Assembly (NCBI GenBank): GCA_016125555.1
Contig: WGLN01000014.1
Span: 107,889 to 171,888, forward strand
DNA: 64,000 nt
Direction: 5' to 3'
Source of the DNA: Porphyrobacter sp.
GTDB taxonomy: Bacteria; Pseudomonadota; Alphaproteobacteria; Sphingomonadales; Sphingomonadaceae
Shown here: in pieces, positions 44,750-54,902 of the stretch
Position numbering within the stretch: the first letter of the stretch is position 1
Layout of the letters: the number at the start of each line of letters is the position of its first letter
The notes under the pieces: generated by a model
Databases searched by the model: none
What the model was told of the DNA's origin: nothing
The model's input: only the letters and a program-made list of their open reading frames with translations
Made by a program: the position numbers and the translations under genes

Positions 44750-45660
44750 GCGGCGATGCCGGAGCGCTGCGCGCGCGGATCGCCCGCCAGCTCGCCGCGC
44801 CCGTCGATCCGGCGGTGGCGCAATTCGCCGCGGCGCTCGGGGAGGAGGCGCGCGCGCGCGCGGTGCTGTTCTACGGGTCGAACCTGCGCACCGGGTCGCT
44901 CGAGGGCGTGCTCGATTTTTACGTGCTGCTGCCGGGCGAGACGGCGGGTGAGGCGGCGATCTGGCCGCGGGTCAGCTATCACGAGCGCCCGCACGAAGGC
45001 GCGACGCTGCGCGCCAAGGTCGCCACCATGCGGCTTGCGACCTTCGCCCGCGCGGCCGGGGGCGACCTCGCCGACACGACCATCTGGGCGCGCTTCGTCC
45101 AGCCGAGCGCGCTGGTGTGGACCGGCGACGAGACCGCGCATGGCGCGGTGGTGGAGGCCATCGCCGCGGCCTGCATGACCGCCGCGCGGCTCGCCGCGGC
45201 GCTCGGGCCGGAAAGCGGCACCGCCGGGGATTACTGGCGTGCGCTGTTCCGCGCCACCTACGAAGCCGAGTTCCGGGTCGAGAAGCGCGGGCGCGAGGAC
45301 GACATCCTGTCGGTCAACGCCGAGCATTTTGCCGGGCTCCTGCCGCTCGCGCTCGATGCCGGGGGCATCCCGCCGCATGTCGATGGCGAGCGCCTGTTGC
45401 CCGAACTGCCGCACTGGCAGCGCCGCACCATCCTCAAATGGTGGGGGAAGCGGCGGCGCATCGGCAAGCCATTGAACCTGCTGCGGCTCGTCAAGGCGAG
45501 CACCACCTTCGAAGGTGCGGCGCGCTATGCCGCGTGGAAGATCGAGCGCCACACCGGGATGGCGGTGGAGGTGACGCCCTTCCGCGAACGCTTCCCGCTG
45601 CTCGCGGCGCCCGGCGTGCTCATCGACCTGTGGCGCCACCGCCGCCGCGATCAGTCCTGA
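44746..45660 (+). CDS. Unknown protein, possible nucleotidyltransferase (Tam41-like)
   Basis: The 304 residues begin with a helical part and AVLFYGSNLRTGSLEGVLDF, which resembles the G-S...D-x nucleotidyltransferase fold. Then come SYHERPHEGATLRAKVATMR and a long C-terminal helical region with TILKWWGKRRRIGKPLNLLR. The motif spacing recalls Tam41/Mmp37 CDP-DAG synthases (Y-G-S-x(n)-D-F), although identity is weak. Its coupling by ATGA to a lipid kinase would suit conversion of phosphatidic acid to CDP-lipid. This is a hypothesis. The 3' end overlaps the convergent DUF2141 gene by ten bases. Confidence 0.6.
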   Translation: MSGDAGALRARIARQLAAPVDPAVAQFAAALGEEARARAVLFYGSNLRTGSLEGVLDFYVLLPGETAGEAAIWPRVSYHERPHEGATLRAKVATMRLATFARAAGGDLADTTIWARFVQPSALVWTGDETAHGAVVEAIAAACMTAARLAAALGPESGTAGDYWRALFRATYEAEFRVEKRGREDDILSVNAEHFAGLLPLALDAGGIPPHVDGERLLPELPHWQRRTILKWWGKRRRIGKPLNLLRLVKASTTFEGAARYAAWKIERHTGMAVEVTPFRERFPLLAAPGVLIDLWRHRRRDQS

Positions 45661-46172
45661 TATTTCACCTGGATCGCGATCCGGGTCACGCCCTCGCCCG
45701 CGCGGAAGCGGGTCTTGGCGAGGCTCGGCGGGCGCGGAATGCCGAGGAAGGTGCGGATCTCGGGGTTGTTCGACATCCCCGCCCCGTCGGAGGAGAAGTC
45801 CTTCTCCCGGTTGCCGTTGGCATCGTGCTGGACGACGATCGCGTAGTCCCCGGCCGCGGGCAGCGGCACGCACACGGTGGTGGTGCCCTTGCGCGGGGTG
45901 GTGTCGATGCGGTGCAGGTAGCGGCGGCTCTTGAGCCAGTCGCTTTCGCGCGCGCGGTAGGTGCGCACGAACAGGTTGCCGCTCGCGGACCTGAGTCCGG
46001 TTACGTCGAGCCGCACCGCCGGGCCCCGGCCGGGCGCGCACTTGCTCATGTCGTTGTCGATCTTCACGCCCAGCGTCTCGGCCGCGAGCGGCGCGGCGAG
46101 CGCGAGCGCGCCGAGCGTGCCGGCGGCAAGCCACGGGCGGAGGCTGGACAAGGCAGGGGCGGCGATGGTCAT
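45651..46172 (-). CDS. DUF2141 family exported protein, second copy
   Basis: The 173 residues have a signal peptide (about 1-31, ending AAE). The family pattern follows: GLRSASGNLFVRTYRARESD, DYAIVVQHDANGNREKDFSS (calcium-loop-like), NPEIRTFLGIPRPPSLAKTR and end strands. It is longer at the N-terminus than the copy at 12945-13379. The function is unknown. The stop lies inside the 3' end of the convergent gene. A purine-rich repeat lies just upstream. Confidence 0.85.
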   Translation of the reverse strand: MTIAAPALSSLRPWLAAGTLGALALAAPLAAETLGVKIDNDMSKCAPGRGPAVRLDVTGLRSASGNLFVRTYRARESDWLKSRRYLHRIDTTPRKGTTTVCVPLPAAGDYAIVVQHDANGNREKDFSSDGAGMSNNPEIRTFLGIPRPPSLAKTRFRAGEGVTRIAIQVKYQD

Positions 46173-46194
46173 CGGCGGCGATCCCGTTGCTGAA

Positions 46195-46215
46195 GGAGAG
46201 GGAGAGGGAGAGGGG
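46195..46215. repeat. Short GGAGAG tandem repeat
   Basis: Three tandem copies of GGAGAG, extended by G residues, lie between the second DUF2141 gene and rpe. On the minus strand this is a C/T tract upstream of the DUF2141 start. Simple repeats like this can slip, but three units give a weak basis for phase variation. Confidence 0.5.
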
Positions 46216-46397
46216 GCGGGCGCTCTATCTTCGCGCCTATCGCCCCGCGTTCGGTCCCATGCAATGGCACCATCGGCCTGAATTGCGGCTTAATCGCGCC
46301 GCCGCCGTGGAAAACGCCGCGCGTGCCGCTTGTCGCCCGATTCGCGGCTGCCGTATCGCGGTTAACGCAACCGAAAGGGGCCGCCCGCGCCGCATCC

Positions 46398-47060
46398 ATG
46401 CCCACGCCGCTGATTTCGCCTTCGATCCTCTCCGCCGATTTCGCCCGGCTCGGTGAGGAGGTGCGCGCGGTCGACGCGGCCGGGGCCGACTGGATCCACA
46501 TCGACGTGATGGACGGGCATTTCGTCCCCAACATCACCATCGGCCCCGACGTCGTGAAGGCATTGCGTCCGCATTCGGCCAAGCCCTTCGACGTCCATCT
46601 GATGATCGCCCCGGTCGATCCCTACCTCGAGGCCTTCGCGAGCGCGGGGGCGGACATCATCACCGTCCATCCCGAGGCCGGGCCGCATATCCACCGCACG
46701 CTCCAGGCGATCCATGCGCTCGGCAAGAAGGCGGGCGCGGTGATCAATCCCGGCACCCCGGTCGAGGTGCTCGACAACCTCATGGACCTCGTCGACCTCG
46801 TCCTGGTGATGAGCGTCAATCCCGGCTTCGGCGGGCAGAGTTTCATTCCCTCGCAGCTCGCCAAGATTTCGCGCATCCGCCAGATGATCGCCGCGAGCGG
46901 GCGGGACATCCGGCTCGAGGTCGACGGCGGGGTCAATGCCGAGACCGCCAAGCTGTGTGTCGAGGCCGGGGCCGACGTGCTGGTGGCGGGCTCGGCGACC
47001 TTCAAGGGCGGGCCGGAGCATTACGCCGCCAATATCGCCGCGCTGAAGGGGCAGGGGTGA
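46398..47060 (+). CDS. rpe: Ribulose-phosphate 3-epimerase
   Basis: Rpe interconverts ribulose-5-P and xylulose-5-P in the pentose phosphate pathway. The 220 residues match the family: [58 protein letters not shown] and [11 protein letters not shown], with His and Asp metal ligands. The frame is open 75 bases further 5', but family similarity begins at this ATG. The stop overlaps the heparinase start by one base. Confidence 0.96.
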   Translation: MPTPLISPSILSADFARLGEEVRAVDAAGADWIHIDVMDGHFVPNITIGPDVVKALRPHSAKPFDVHLMIAPVDPYLEAFASAGADIITVHPEAGPHIHRTLQAIHALGKKAGAVINPGTPVEVLDNLMDLVDLVLVMSVNPGFGGQSFIPSQLAKISRIRQMIAASGRDIRLEVDGGVNAETAKLCVEAGADVLVAGSATFKGGPEHYAANIAALKGQG

Positions 47061-48937
47061 TGGCGACGCTGCTGCGCACCCCCGCGGGCCGGAGAGCCGA
47101 TGCGCTGGTGGAGCGGGTGGCGGACGGGCCGGTGCTGACGCTCGCCGCCGGGCCGGAGCCCACCGCGCTTGCCGAAACGCCCCCGCCCCCGCCGGAAGAG
47201 CCTTCGCGCGCGCTGGCGCTGTCCGATGTGATCGCCGCCCCCGCCGGGCCGGGCGAGGCGCTGATCCGGCTCGCCTATCGCATGGGCGTGCCGGGTCACG
47301 CGCTCAGCCAGCCGTTCCGCCGCGCTCAGGCGCTGCGGGTGCTGGCGACGGTCGAGAGCCCCAATCGCGGCGACCGCGCGGCGGGCACCGCGCTGCGCGC
47401 CGGGCATTTCCTCGTCCACGGGGTGCGCCTGCCGATCGCGGGTCTCGACTTCGCCGGATCGGCGCGGCCCGCGCCCGCGGTCGAGCGGGTGCTGCATTCC
47501 TTCGCGTGGCTCGCCGATCTCGCCGCCGCCGCGCCGCGCGCCGATGCCGCGCCGGTGGCCGAGCGGATCGCAGGGATGTGGCTGCACGCCCATCCTTCCC
47601 CCGGCAAGGGTCCGGCCTGGGAGGTCGAGCACGCCGGCCTGCGGCTGGTGGCATGGCTGGTCCACGCCCCGCTGGTGCTCTCGGGCGCGGAGGGGGGCAA
47701 GGGGCTGAAGGCGCGGCTGCTTGCCGCCATCGCCGAGACGGCGAGCTGGCTCGACCGCAAGGCGCCGCGCGAAGGTGCGGGTTTCGGGCAGGTCGCGGGC
47801 TGGGCCGGGGTGGTCGCCGCCGGGCTGCTGCTGCCCCACGGCAAGCCGCGCCGGCTCTATGGCGAGGCGGGCCTCGTCAAGGCGCTCGGCGACATGGTTG
47901 GCGAGGACGGCGGCGTGCTGTCGCGCTGCCCGGCCGTCCAGCTCGACGCGATCCGCCTGCTCACTGATCTGATCGCCTGCTACGAGGCGGTGGGGGTCAC
48001 GCCGCCGCCGGCGCTTGGCGTCATGCGCGAATTGCTGGTGCCGCCGCTGCTGTCGCTGCGTCACGGCGACGGGGCGCTCGGCAACTGGCAGGGGCAGGCG
48101 GCGATCCCCGCCGAGCGGGTGAGCGCGGTGATCGCGGCTTCCGGGGTGCGCACCCGCCCGCTCGTGACGGTGCAGGGCTGGGGCTATCACCGCATCAAGG
48201 CGGGCGACACGCTGGTGCAGTTCGACACCGCCCCGCCGCCGCGCGCGCGCCATGTGCGCACCGGCTGTGCCTCGACACTCGCCTTCGAGCTTTCGGACGG
48301 ACCGGCGCGGGTGATCGTCAATTGCGGCGGCGCGGCGCTGGCGGGCGGGCAGGTGCCGTCGCGCATCGGTCAGGGGCTGCGCGCCACGCCGGCCTTTTCC
48401 ACCCTCACGCTCGACAATGCCAACTCCACCGCGGTGCTGCTCCACGGCCAGCTCGGCAAGGGGGTCGAGACGGTCGAGATCGAGCGCCGCCAGGTGCCCG
48501 CGCGCGGTCGCGAGGCGACCCGCATCGAGGCCGCGCATGATGGCTACGCGCAGCGCTTCGGTCTCACCCACCGGCGCATCCTCACCCTCTCGGCCGACGG
48601 GACGGAACTGGCCGGGGAGGACATCCTCGTGCCCACCTCGAGGAAGGGCAAGCGCGGCAAGATCGGCTTCGCGATCCGCTTCCACCTGGGGCGCGGGGTC
48701 GAGGTGCAGCTGTCGGGCGACAAGCGCGGGGCGATGCTGCTGCTGCCCGACGGTCGGCTCTGGCAATTCCGCCTCAGCGGCGATAGGGCGGGCGCCGGCG
48801 AGATCACCTTGCGCGCCGAGGACAGCCTGTGGGTCGATGGTGAGGGCCGCCCGCACGCGACCGAGCAGCTGGTGATCGAGGGACTGGCATTGCGCAGCGG
48901 GGGCCAATTCTCCTGGCTGCTGAGGAAGACGGGGTAG
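47060..48937 (+). CDS. Heparinase II/III family protein
   Basis: The 625 residues have an alpha/alpha-toroid N-terminal part ([40 protein letters not shown]) and a C-terminal beta domain of the Hepar_II_III type ([31 protein letters not shown]). The usual substrate is a polysaccharide cut by beta elimination. The family lies between rpe and purH in many alphaproteobacteria, with unknown function. There is no signal peptide, which makes a cytosolic role likely. It is coupled to rpe (TGATG). Confidence 0.88.
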   Translation: MATLLRTPAGRRADALVERVADGPVLTLAAGPEPTALAETPPPPPEEPSRALALSDVIAAPAGPGEALIRLAYRMGVPGHALSQPFRRAQALRVLATVESPNRGDRAAGTALRAGHFLVHGVRLPIAGLDFAGSARPAPAVERVLHSFAWLADLAAAAPRADAAPVAERIAGMWLHAHPSPGKGPAWEVEHAGLRLVAWLVHAPLVLSGAEGGKGLKARLLAAIAETASWLDRKAPREGAGFGQVAGWAGVVAAGLLLPHGKPRRLYGEAGLVKALGDMVGEDGGVLSRCPAVQLDAIRLLTDLIACYEAVGVTPPPALGVMRELLVPPLLSLRHGDGALGNWQGQAAIPAERVSAVIAASGVRTRPLVTVQGWGYHRIKAGDTLVQFDTAPPPRARHVRTGCASTLAFELSDGPARVIVNCGGAALAGGQVPSRIGQGLRATPAFSTLTLDNANSTAVLLHGQLGKGVETVEIERRQVPARGREATRIEAAHDGYAQRFGLTHRRILTLSADGTELAGEDILVPTSRKGKRGKIGFAIRFHLGRGVEVQLSGDKRGAMLLLPDGRLWQFRLSGDRAGAGEITLRAEDSLWVDGEGRPHATEQLVIEGLALRSGGQFSWLLRKTG

Positions 48938-48944
48938 TTTTTCC

Positions 48945-50543
48945 ATGAGCGAGACGGCGATCAGGCGGGCACTGCTGTCAGTGTCCGACAAGACCGGTTT
49001 GGCGCAGCTGGGTGCAGCGCTGGCGGAGCGGGGGGTCGAACTGGTCAGCACCGGCGGCACCGCAGGCTGCCTGCGCGAGGCGGGCCTCGCGGTGCGCGAC
49101 ATTTCCGACCTCACCGGCTTTCCCGAGATGATGGACGGGCGGGTCAAGACGCTCCACCCCAAGGTTCATGGCGGCCTGCTCGCGCTGCACGACAATCCCG
49201 AACACCGCGCCGCGATGGAAGCGCACGACATCGGCGCGATCGACCTCGTGGTGGTCAACCTCTACCCCTTCGAGGCGACCGTGGCGAAAGGCGCGAGCCG
49301 CGCGGAGGTGATCGAGAACATCGACATCGGCGGGCCCTCGATGGTGCGCTCGGCCGCCAAGAACCACGGCTTCGTGACGATCCTCACCGATCCGGCCGAC
49401 TACGCCGCGCTGGTCGAGGAAATGGACGCCAACGGCGGCGCCACGACGCAGGCTTTCCGCACCCGCATGGCGGGCAAGGCCTATGCCCGCACCGCGGCCT
49501 ATGACAGCGCCATCGCCAGCTGGTTCGCCTTCGCCGATCCGGAGGGCGAGACCGCGCCTTTCCCCGAAACGCTGCCGGTGGCGCTCAAGCGCGCCGACAC
49601 GCTGCGCTATGGCGAGAACCCGCACCAAAGCGCGGCGATCTATGTCCCGCAGGTGGCGGGCACCGCGGGCGTGCCGCAGGCGAAGCAATTGCAGGGCAAG
49701 GAGCTCAGCTACAACAACCTGAACGACGCCGACGCCGCGCTCGAACTGGCAGCGGAGTTTGCCGGGCAGGAACCGGCCGTCGTCATCGTCAAGCACGCCA
49801 ATCCCTGCGGGGTGGCGCAGGGGGCCTCGCTGCTTTCGGCGTGGGAGGCGGCGCTCGCCTGCGATAGCGTCTCGGCCTTCGGCGGGATCGTCGCGGTCAA
49901 CACCGAACTCGACGCCGCCACCGCCGAGGCCATCTCCGCGATCTTCACCGAGGTGGTGATCGCCCCCTCGGTGAGCGAGGAAGCCAAGGCGATCTTTGCC
50001 AAGAAGAAGAACCTGCGCCTGCTCGAATGCGGCGCGCTGCCCGATCCGCGCCGAGGCGGGCTGGCGATGAAGACCATTGCGGGCGGCGTGCTGATCCAGT
50101 CGCGCGACAACGGGGCGATTGCCGCCGATGACCTCAAGGTCGTCACCAAGCGCGCGCCCACCGAGCAGGAATTGAAGGACTGCCTGTTCGCCTGGACGGT
50201 CGCGCGGCACGTCAAGTCCAACGCGATCGTCTACGCCAAGGACGGCGCGACCGCGGGGATCGGCGCAGGGCAAATGAACCGCCGCGATTCGGCGCGCATC
50301 GCCGCGATCAAGGCCAAGGAGGCCGCCGAGACCCACGACTGGGACGCGCCCCGCACCCTTGGCAGCGCGGTCGCCTCTGACGCCTTCTTCCCCTTCGCCG
50401 ACGGGCTGATCTCGGCTGCCGAGGCGGGCGCAACGGCGGTGATCCAGCCGGGCGGCTCGATCCGCGACGAGGAGGTGATCGCCGCCGCCGACGCAGCGGG
50501 CCTCGCGATGGTGTTCACCGGGATGCGGCACTTCCGGCACTGA
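48945..50543 (+). CDS. purH: Bifunctional AICAR transformylase / IMP cyclohydrolase
   Basis: PurH makes the last two steps of IMP synthesis. The 532 residues contain the cyclohydrolase half ([50 protein letters not shown]) and the transformylase half ([66 protein letters not shown], and the terminal [11 protein letters not shown]). It starts seven bases after the heparinase stop. purD, at the other end, is the sister gene. Confidence 0.97.
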   Translation: MSETAIRRALLSVSDKTGLAQLGAALAERGVELVSTGGTAGCLREAGLAVRDISDLTGFPEMMDGRVKTLHPKVHGGLLALHDNPEHRAAMEAHDIGAIDLVVVNLYPFEATVAKGASRAEVIENIDIGGPSMVRSAAKNHGFVTILTDPADYAALVEEMDANGGATTQAFRTRMAGKAYARTAAYDSAIASWFAFADPEGETAPFPETLPVALKRADTLRYGENPHQSAAIYVPQVAGTAGVPQAKQLQGKELSYNNLNDADAALELAAEFAGQEPAVVIVKHANPCGVAQGASLLSAWEAALACDSVSAFGGIVAVNTELDAATAEAISAIFTEVVIAPSVSEEAKAIFAKKKNLRLLECGALPDPRRGGLAMKTIAGGVLIQSRDNGAIAADDLKVVTKRAPTEQELKDCLFAWTVARHVKSNAIVYAKDGATAGIGAGQMNRRDSARIAAIKAKEAAETHDWDAPRTLGSAVASDAFFPFADGLISAAEAGATAVIQPGGSIRDEEVIAAADAAGLAMVFTGMRHFRH

Positions 50544-50714
50544 TCCGTGCCGCGTGCCCGCGTCCTCGCCGGGCGCGCAACCTTTTGTCCCGGGCTGCGT
50601 AACTTCCCGTGTCCCCTGCGCGAAACCAGCGCCGGGGGGAGCGTTCATCCCGTTGCAACCCGGCATCGGGCAGGGAGCGCCCGACAGTCACGCACACGAA
50701 TCGCGAGCCCACCC

Positions 50715-50903
50715 ATGCGCCTCTTCTCCCCCGACCTGTTCCGCAATTTCGCAATCGGGTTCGCCCTCGGCGGGCTGCTGGTGGTGGGCGTGAACGCCGA
50801 AGGGTGGAGCGCGCAGGTCGCCCCGCCCGCGCAAGCCGCGAGTTTGGCCAAGGCGCCGCAGCCTTCCGCCGAGTTCGTGATCCTGCCCGAAGGCACCGCC
50901 TGA
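50715..50903 (+). CDS. Small membrane protein, unknown
   Basis: The 62 residues have one likely membrane span (residues 12-29, FAIGFALGGLLVVGVNAEG) and a Pro/Ala-rich end. The stop overlaps the msrA start by one base (TGATG), so it is translated with msrA. No family is known to me. It may be an anchor or assist the MsrA lipoprotein, but this is only a guess from position. Confidence 0.65.
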   Translation: MRLFSPDLFRNFAIGFALGGLLVVGVNAEGWSAQVAPPAQAASLAKAPQPSAEFVILPEGTA

Positions 50904-51586
50904 TGAACCGCCTTGCCGCCGTCCTGCTTGCCGCCTCGCTCGCGCTGTCGGCCTGTGCCGGACCGGCGATCGCCGCCGAGGAGCCGGTCGATACCCCCGC
51001 CGCCGCGCGCGTCGCCAGCGAGAGCAAGGGCCTCAAGACCGCGATCTTCGCGGGCGGCTGCTTCTGGGGCGTGGAAGGCGTGTTCAGCCACGTCAAGGGC
51101 GTGACCGCAGCGGTCTCGGGCTATCACGGCGGCAAGGGGGCGAGCGCCACGTATGATGTCGTCTCGAGCGGGGTCACCGATCACGCCGAGGCGGTGAAGG
51201 TCACCTACGACCCTTCGGTGGTGCGCTATGACGAATTGCTGCGCATCTTCTTCGCGGTGGTCGCCGATCCGACGCTCAAGAACCGCCAGGGCCCCGATGT
51301 CGGCACGCAGTATCGCAGCGCGCTGGTGCCGATGAACAAGGAACAGGCCGCGGTGGCGCGCGCCTATCTCGCGCAGCTCGGCAAGTCGGGGCTGTGGAAG
51401 GGGCCGATCGTCACCCGGATCGAGCCCTACAAGGCCTTCTACCCGGCGGAAGCCTATCACCAGGACTTCATGGCGAAGAACCCGAACCACGGCTACATCC
51501 GCCGCTGGGACGCGCCCAAGGTCGCCGCGCTCAAGGCGATGTTCCCCGAGCATTACCGCGCCGCCTTCCTGCGCGACGCGGGCTGA
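50903..51586 (+). CDS. msrA: Peptide methionine sulfoxide reductase MsrA, lipoprotein form
   Basis: MsrA reduces methionine-S-sulfoxide in proteins. The 227 residues have a signal with the lipobox LSAC (C18), then GLKTAIFAGGCFWGVEGVFS with catalytic C53. SGYHGGKGASATYDVVSSGV, HAEAVKVTYDP, GTQYRSALV and QDFMAKNPNHGYI follow. As a lipoprotein it would act in the periplasm or outer membrane. The resolving cysteines at the usual C-terminus are missing, so recycling may need a partner. Confidence 0.94.
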   Translation: MNRLAAVLLAASLALSACAGPAIAAEEPVDTPAAARVASESKGLKTAIFAGGCFWGVEGVFSHVKGVTAAVSGYHGGKGASATYDVVSSGVTDHAEAVKVTYDPSVVRYDELLRIFFAVVADPTLKNRQGPDVGTQYRSALVPMNKEQAAVARAYLAQLGKSGLWKGPIVTRIEPYKAFYPAEAYHQDFMAKNPNHGYIRRWDAPKVAALKAMFPEHYRAAFLRDAG

Positions 51587-51634
51587 GCCGCGCCCACTGG
51601 CGCAACGCTGCGCGCGCGCTTATATCCGGAGGCC

Positions 51635-52099
51635 ATGGGCGACCACGCGCATCACCACCACGAACTGACCGGCGCCGATCTCGTCGCCGAGGCGGCGCGT
51701 GCGCTCACCGCCTCGGGCGAGCAGTGGACGACAATGCGCGAGGCGGTGTTCGCCGAACTCGCCCGCCACGACCGCCCGGTCTCGGCCTACGACATCGCCG
51801 ACAACCTCTCGGCGGCGCGCGGCAAGCGGGTCGCGCCCAACTCGGTCTATCGCATTCTCGACCTGTTCGTGGCGGGCAATCTCGCGATGCGGGTCGAGAG
51901 CGCCAATGCCTATCTCGCCAACACCCACCCGGGCTGCGCGCATGACTGCATCTTCCTGGTCTGCGACGAATGCGGCGAGGCCGCGCATGTCGATGACGAG
52001 GCGGTGAGCCGCGCGGTGCGCGCCATCGCCGCGGCGCGCGCATTCCGCGCGACCCGCCCGGTGCTGGAGATCCGCGGGCTGTGCAAGGGGTGCGCCTGA
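51635..52099 (+). CDS. Fur family regulator, probably zinc uptake regulator Zur
   Basis: The 154 residues begin with a His-rich end (GDHAHHHH). The Fur winged helix follows (WTTMREAVFAELARHDRPVS, APNSVYRILDLFVAGNLAMR), then the dimer domain with C-D-E-C-G and L-C-K-G-C at the end for a structural zinc. The sequence NTHPGCAHDCIFLVCDECGE places it nearer Zur than Fur. It probably represses zinc-uptake genes. None of those is in the window, and I did not find a site before its own start. Confidence 0.88.
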   Translation: MGDHAHHHHELTGADLVAEAARALTASGEQWTTMREAVFAELARHDRPVSAYDIADNLSAARGKRVAPNSVYRILDLFVAGNLAMRVESANAYLANTHPGCAHDCIFLVCDECGEAAHVDDEAVSRAVRAIAAARAFRATRPVLEIRGLCKGCA

Positions 52100-52173
52100 G
52101 CGGCCCCGGCCCGGCTTGATCTCGCTCAAGCCTTCATCGACACGCCGGAAATGAGGGTGTAAGGCTGTCCCTT

Positions 52174-54096
52174 ATGACTCAACCGCCTTACACGCCCCTG
52201 CTCGATCAGGTTGACACTCCGGACGATCTGCGCCGCCTCAAGCCCGACCAGCTCCGCCAGCTCGCCGATGAACTGCGCGCCGAGATGATCGATGCGGTCA
52301 GCACCTCGGGCGGGCACCTCGGCTCGGGGCTCGGCGTGGTCGAGCTGACGGTCGCGATCCACTATGTCTTCAACACCCCGCAGGACAAGCTGGTGTGGGA
52401 CGTGGGCCACCAGTGCTACCCGCACAAGATCATCACCGGCCGCCGCGACCGCATCCGCACGCTGCGCCAGGGCGGCGGGCTGTCGGGCTTCACCAAGCGC
52501 GCCGAGAGCGAATACGACCCCTTCGGCGCGGCGCATTCCTCGACCTCGATCAGCGCGGCGCTCGGTTTCGCCATGGCCAACAAGCTGCAGAACAAGCCGG
52601 GCCGCGGGATCGCGGTGATCGGCGACGGGGCGATGAGCGCCGGCATGGCCTACGAGGCGATGAACAACGCCGCCGAGGCGGGCAATCGCCTGGTGGTGAT
52701 CCTCAACGACAACGACATGTCGATCGCCCCGCCGGTCGGCGGGCTGTCCGCCTATCTCGCGCGGATGGTGTCCTCGAGCGAATATCTCGGCATCCGCAGC
52801 CTCGCCAGCCGCACCATCCAGAAGATGAGCCGCCGGCTCCACGATGCGCTCGGCAAGGCCGAGGAATACACCCGCGGCATGGTCACCGGGGGCACCCTGT
52901 TCGAGGAACTGGGCTTCTACTATGTCGGCCCGATCGACGGGCACAATCTCGACCACCTGCTGCCGGTGCTCGAGAATGTGCGCGACACCAGCGAAGGCCC
53001 GGTGCTGGTCCATGTCGTGACCGAGAAGGGCAAGGGCTACGCCCCGGCCGAAAACAGCGCCGACAAGTATCACGGCGTGCCCAAGTTCGACGTCATCACC
53101 GGCGAGAAGAAGAAGGGCGCCGCCGGCCCGCCCGCCTACCAGGACGTGTTCGGCGAGACGCTGGCGAAGCTGGCGAACGATGATCCGCGCATCTGCGCGA
53201 TCACCGCCGCCATGCCTTCGGGAACCGGGGTCGACAAGTTCGCCAAGGCACACCCCAAGCGCAGCTTCGACGTCGGCATCGCCGAACAGCACGCGGTGAC
53301 GTTTGCTGCGGGCCTCGCGGCGGAGGGGATGCGGCCCTTCGCGGCGATCTATTCGACCTTCCTGCAGCGCGCCTATGACCAGGTGGTGCACGATGTCTGC
53401 ATCCAGAACCTGCCGGTGCGCTTCGCCATCGACCGCGCCGGGCTGGTGGGTGCCGACGGGGCGACCCACGCCGGGTCATTCGACATCACCTATCTCGCGA
53501 CGCTCCCCAACATGGTCGTCATGGCCGCCGCCGACGAGGCGGAGCTGGTGCACATGACCTACACCGCCGTCGAGCACGACAGCGGCCCGATCGCCTTCCG
53601 CTACCCGCGCGGCAGCGGCACCGGGGTGGCGCTGCCCGAGGTTCCGCAGAAGCTCGAAATCGGCAAGGGCCGGCTGGTGCGCGAAGGCACCAAGGTTGCG
53701 ATCCTCTCGCTCGGCGCCCGGCTTCCCGAAGCGCTCAAGGCCGCCGACCAGCTCGAGGCGAAGGGGCTGTCCACCACGGTCGCCGACATGCGTTTTGCCA
53801 AGCCGCTCGACGAGGACCTGATCGCTAGGCTGATGCGCAGCCACGAGGTGGTCGTCACCATCGAGGAAGGCGCGATCGGCGGGCTCGGCGCGCACGTGCT
53901 GACCTATGCCAGCGACCACGGGTTGACCGATGCCGGGCTCAAGGTGCGCACCATGCGCCTGCCCGACCGTTTCCAGGACCAGGACGATCCGGTGAAGCAG
54001 TATGACGAGGCGCGCCTCAATGCGCCGCACATCGTCGAAACCGTGCTCGCCGCGCTCAAGCACAACAGCGCAGGGGTCGAGGAAGCGCGGGCCTGA
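52174..54096 (+). CDS. dxs: 1-deoxy-D-xylulose-5-phosphate synthase
   Basis: Dxs starts the MEP isoprenoid route, making DXP from pyruvate and glyceraldehyde-3-P. The 640 residues carry [19 protein letters not shown], the TPP motif [17 protein letters not shown], the transketolase pyrimidine domain ([20 protein letters not shown]) and the C-terminal domain ([16 protein letters not shown]). It fits carotenoid and ubiquinone needs of this group. It is followed four bases later by a crotonase gene. Confidence 0.97.
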   Translation: MTQPPYTPLLDQVDTPDDLRRLKPDQLRQLADELRAEMIDAVSTSGGHLGSGLGVVELTVAIHYVFNTPQDKLVWDVGHQCYPHKIITGRRDRIRTLRQGGGLSGFTKRAESEYDPFGAAHSSTSISAALGFAMANKLQNKPGRGIAVIGDGAMSAGMAYEAMNNAAEAGNRLVVILNDNDMSIAPPVGGLSAYLARMVSSSEYLGIRSLASRTIQKMSRRLHDALGKAEEYTRGMVTGGTLFEELGFYYVGPIDGHNLDHLLPVLENVRDTSEGPVLVHVVTEKGKGYAPAENSADKYHGVPKFDVITGEKKKGAAGPPAYQDVFGETLAKLANDDPRICAITAAMPSGTGVDKFAKAHPKRSFDVGIAEQHAVTFAAGLAAEGMRPFAAIYSTFLQRAYDQVVHDVCIQNLPVRFAIDRAGLVGADGATHAGSFDITYLATLPNMVVMAAADEAELVHMTYTAVEHDSGPIAFRYPRGSGTGVALPEVPQKLEIGKGRLVREGTKVAILSLGARLPEALKAADQLEAKGLSTTVADMRFAKPLDEDLIARLMRSHEVVVTIEEGAIGGLGAHVLTYASDHGLTDAGLKVRTMRLPDRFQDQDDPVKQYDEARLNAPHIVETVLAALKHNSAGVEEARA

Positions 54097-54100
54097 CGCG

Positions 54101-54898
54101 ATGCCGCTGCTTGCCATCGCCCGCGAGGGCGCCGTCACCACGCTGACCATCGACCGGGCGGAAAGCATGAACCCGCTCGGCGCGCCGGGGGACGGGGAGG
54201 CGTTCCGCGCCGCCTGCGACGCGATCAACCGCGATAGGGACTGCCGCGTGGTGGTGCTCACCGGCGCGGGGCGCGCCTTCAGCGCGGGCGGCGACATCAA
54301 GGCGATGCAGAGCAAGAGCGGCACCTTCGGCGGCACCGCCCCGGCAATCTCCGACGGCTACCGCGACAATATCCACCTGATGCTGCGCGCGCTCCACGGG
54401 CTGCGCGTGCCGGTGATCGCGGCGGTCAACGGCCCGGCGATTGGCCTCGGGTGCGATGTCGCCTGCCTCGCGGACATCCGCGTCGCCAGCGAGAACGCGA
54501 AGTTCGGGGTGACTTTCCTCAAGCTCGGGATCATCCCCGGCGACGGGGGCACCTGGATCCTCCCGCGCGTGATCGGCATGAGCCGCGCGGCGGAGCTGTT
54601 CTACACCGGCGACGTGATCGACGCCGCGACCGCGCAGGACTGGGGCCTCGTTAGCCGGGTGGTGCCCCATGCGGACCTGATGGTCGAGGCCTATGCGCTC
54701 GCCGACCGGATCGCCGCCATGCCGCCCCACGCGCTGCGCCAGACCAAGATGCTGCTGCGGCAGGGCCAGCAGGTGAGCTACGATTCGGCGCTCGAAATGG
54801 CGGCGAACACCCAGGCGATGATGCACACCACCGCCGACCATGCCGAAGGGGTGGCGGCGCTGATCGAGAAACGCGCCGCGGTGTTCAAGGGCGAATAG
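54101..54898 (+). CDS. Enoyl-CoA hydratase/isomerase family protein
   Basis: The 265 residues have the crotonase fold: LTGAGRAFSAGGDIKAMQSK, VIAAVNGPAIGLGCDVACLA and SRAAELFYTGDVIDA. At the first catalytic Glu position lies Phe in KFGVTFLKLGIIPGDGG; an Asp appears in G-D-G-G, and the later Glu is kept in A-A-E-L. Like the other crotonase in the window it may not be a true hydratase. The ATG is four bases after dxs, so the two are probably co-transcribed. Confidence 0.88.
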   Translation: MPLLAIAREGAVTTLTIDRAESMNPLGAPGDGEAFRAACDAINRDRDCRVVVLTGAGRAFSAGGDIKAMQSKSGTFGGTAPAISDGYRDNIHLMLRALHGLRVPVIAAVNGPAIGLGCDVACLADIRVASENAKFGVTFLKLGIIPGDGGTWILPRVIGMSRAAELFYTGDVIDAATAQDWGLVSRVVPHADLMVEAYALADRIAAMPPHALRQTKMLLRQGQQVSYDSALEMAANTQAMMHTTADHAEGVAALIEKRAAVFKGE

Positions 54899-54902
54899 GC
54901 CG

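Noticed and set aside
46195..46215. A phase-variable repeat controlling DUF2141
   Set aside because: Only three hexamers, which leave the reading frame unchanged; too short to claim slippage control.
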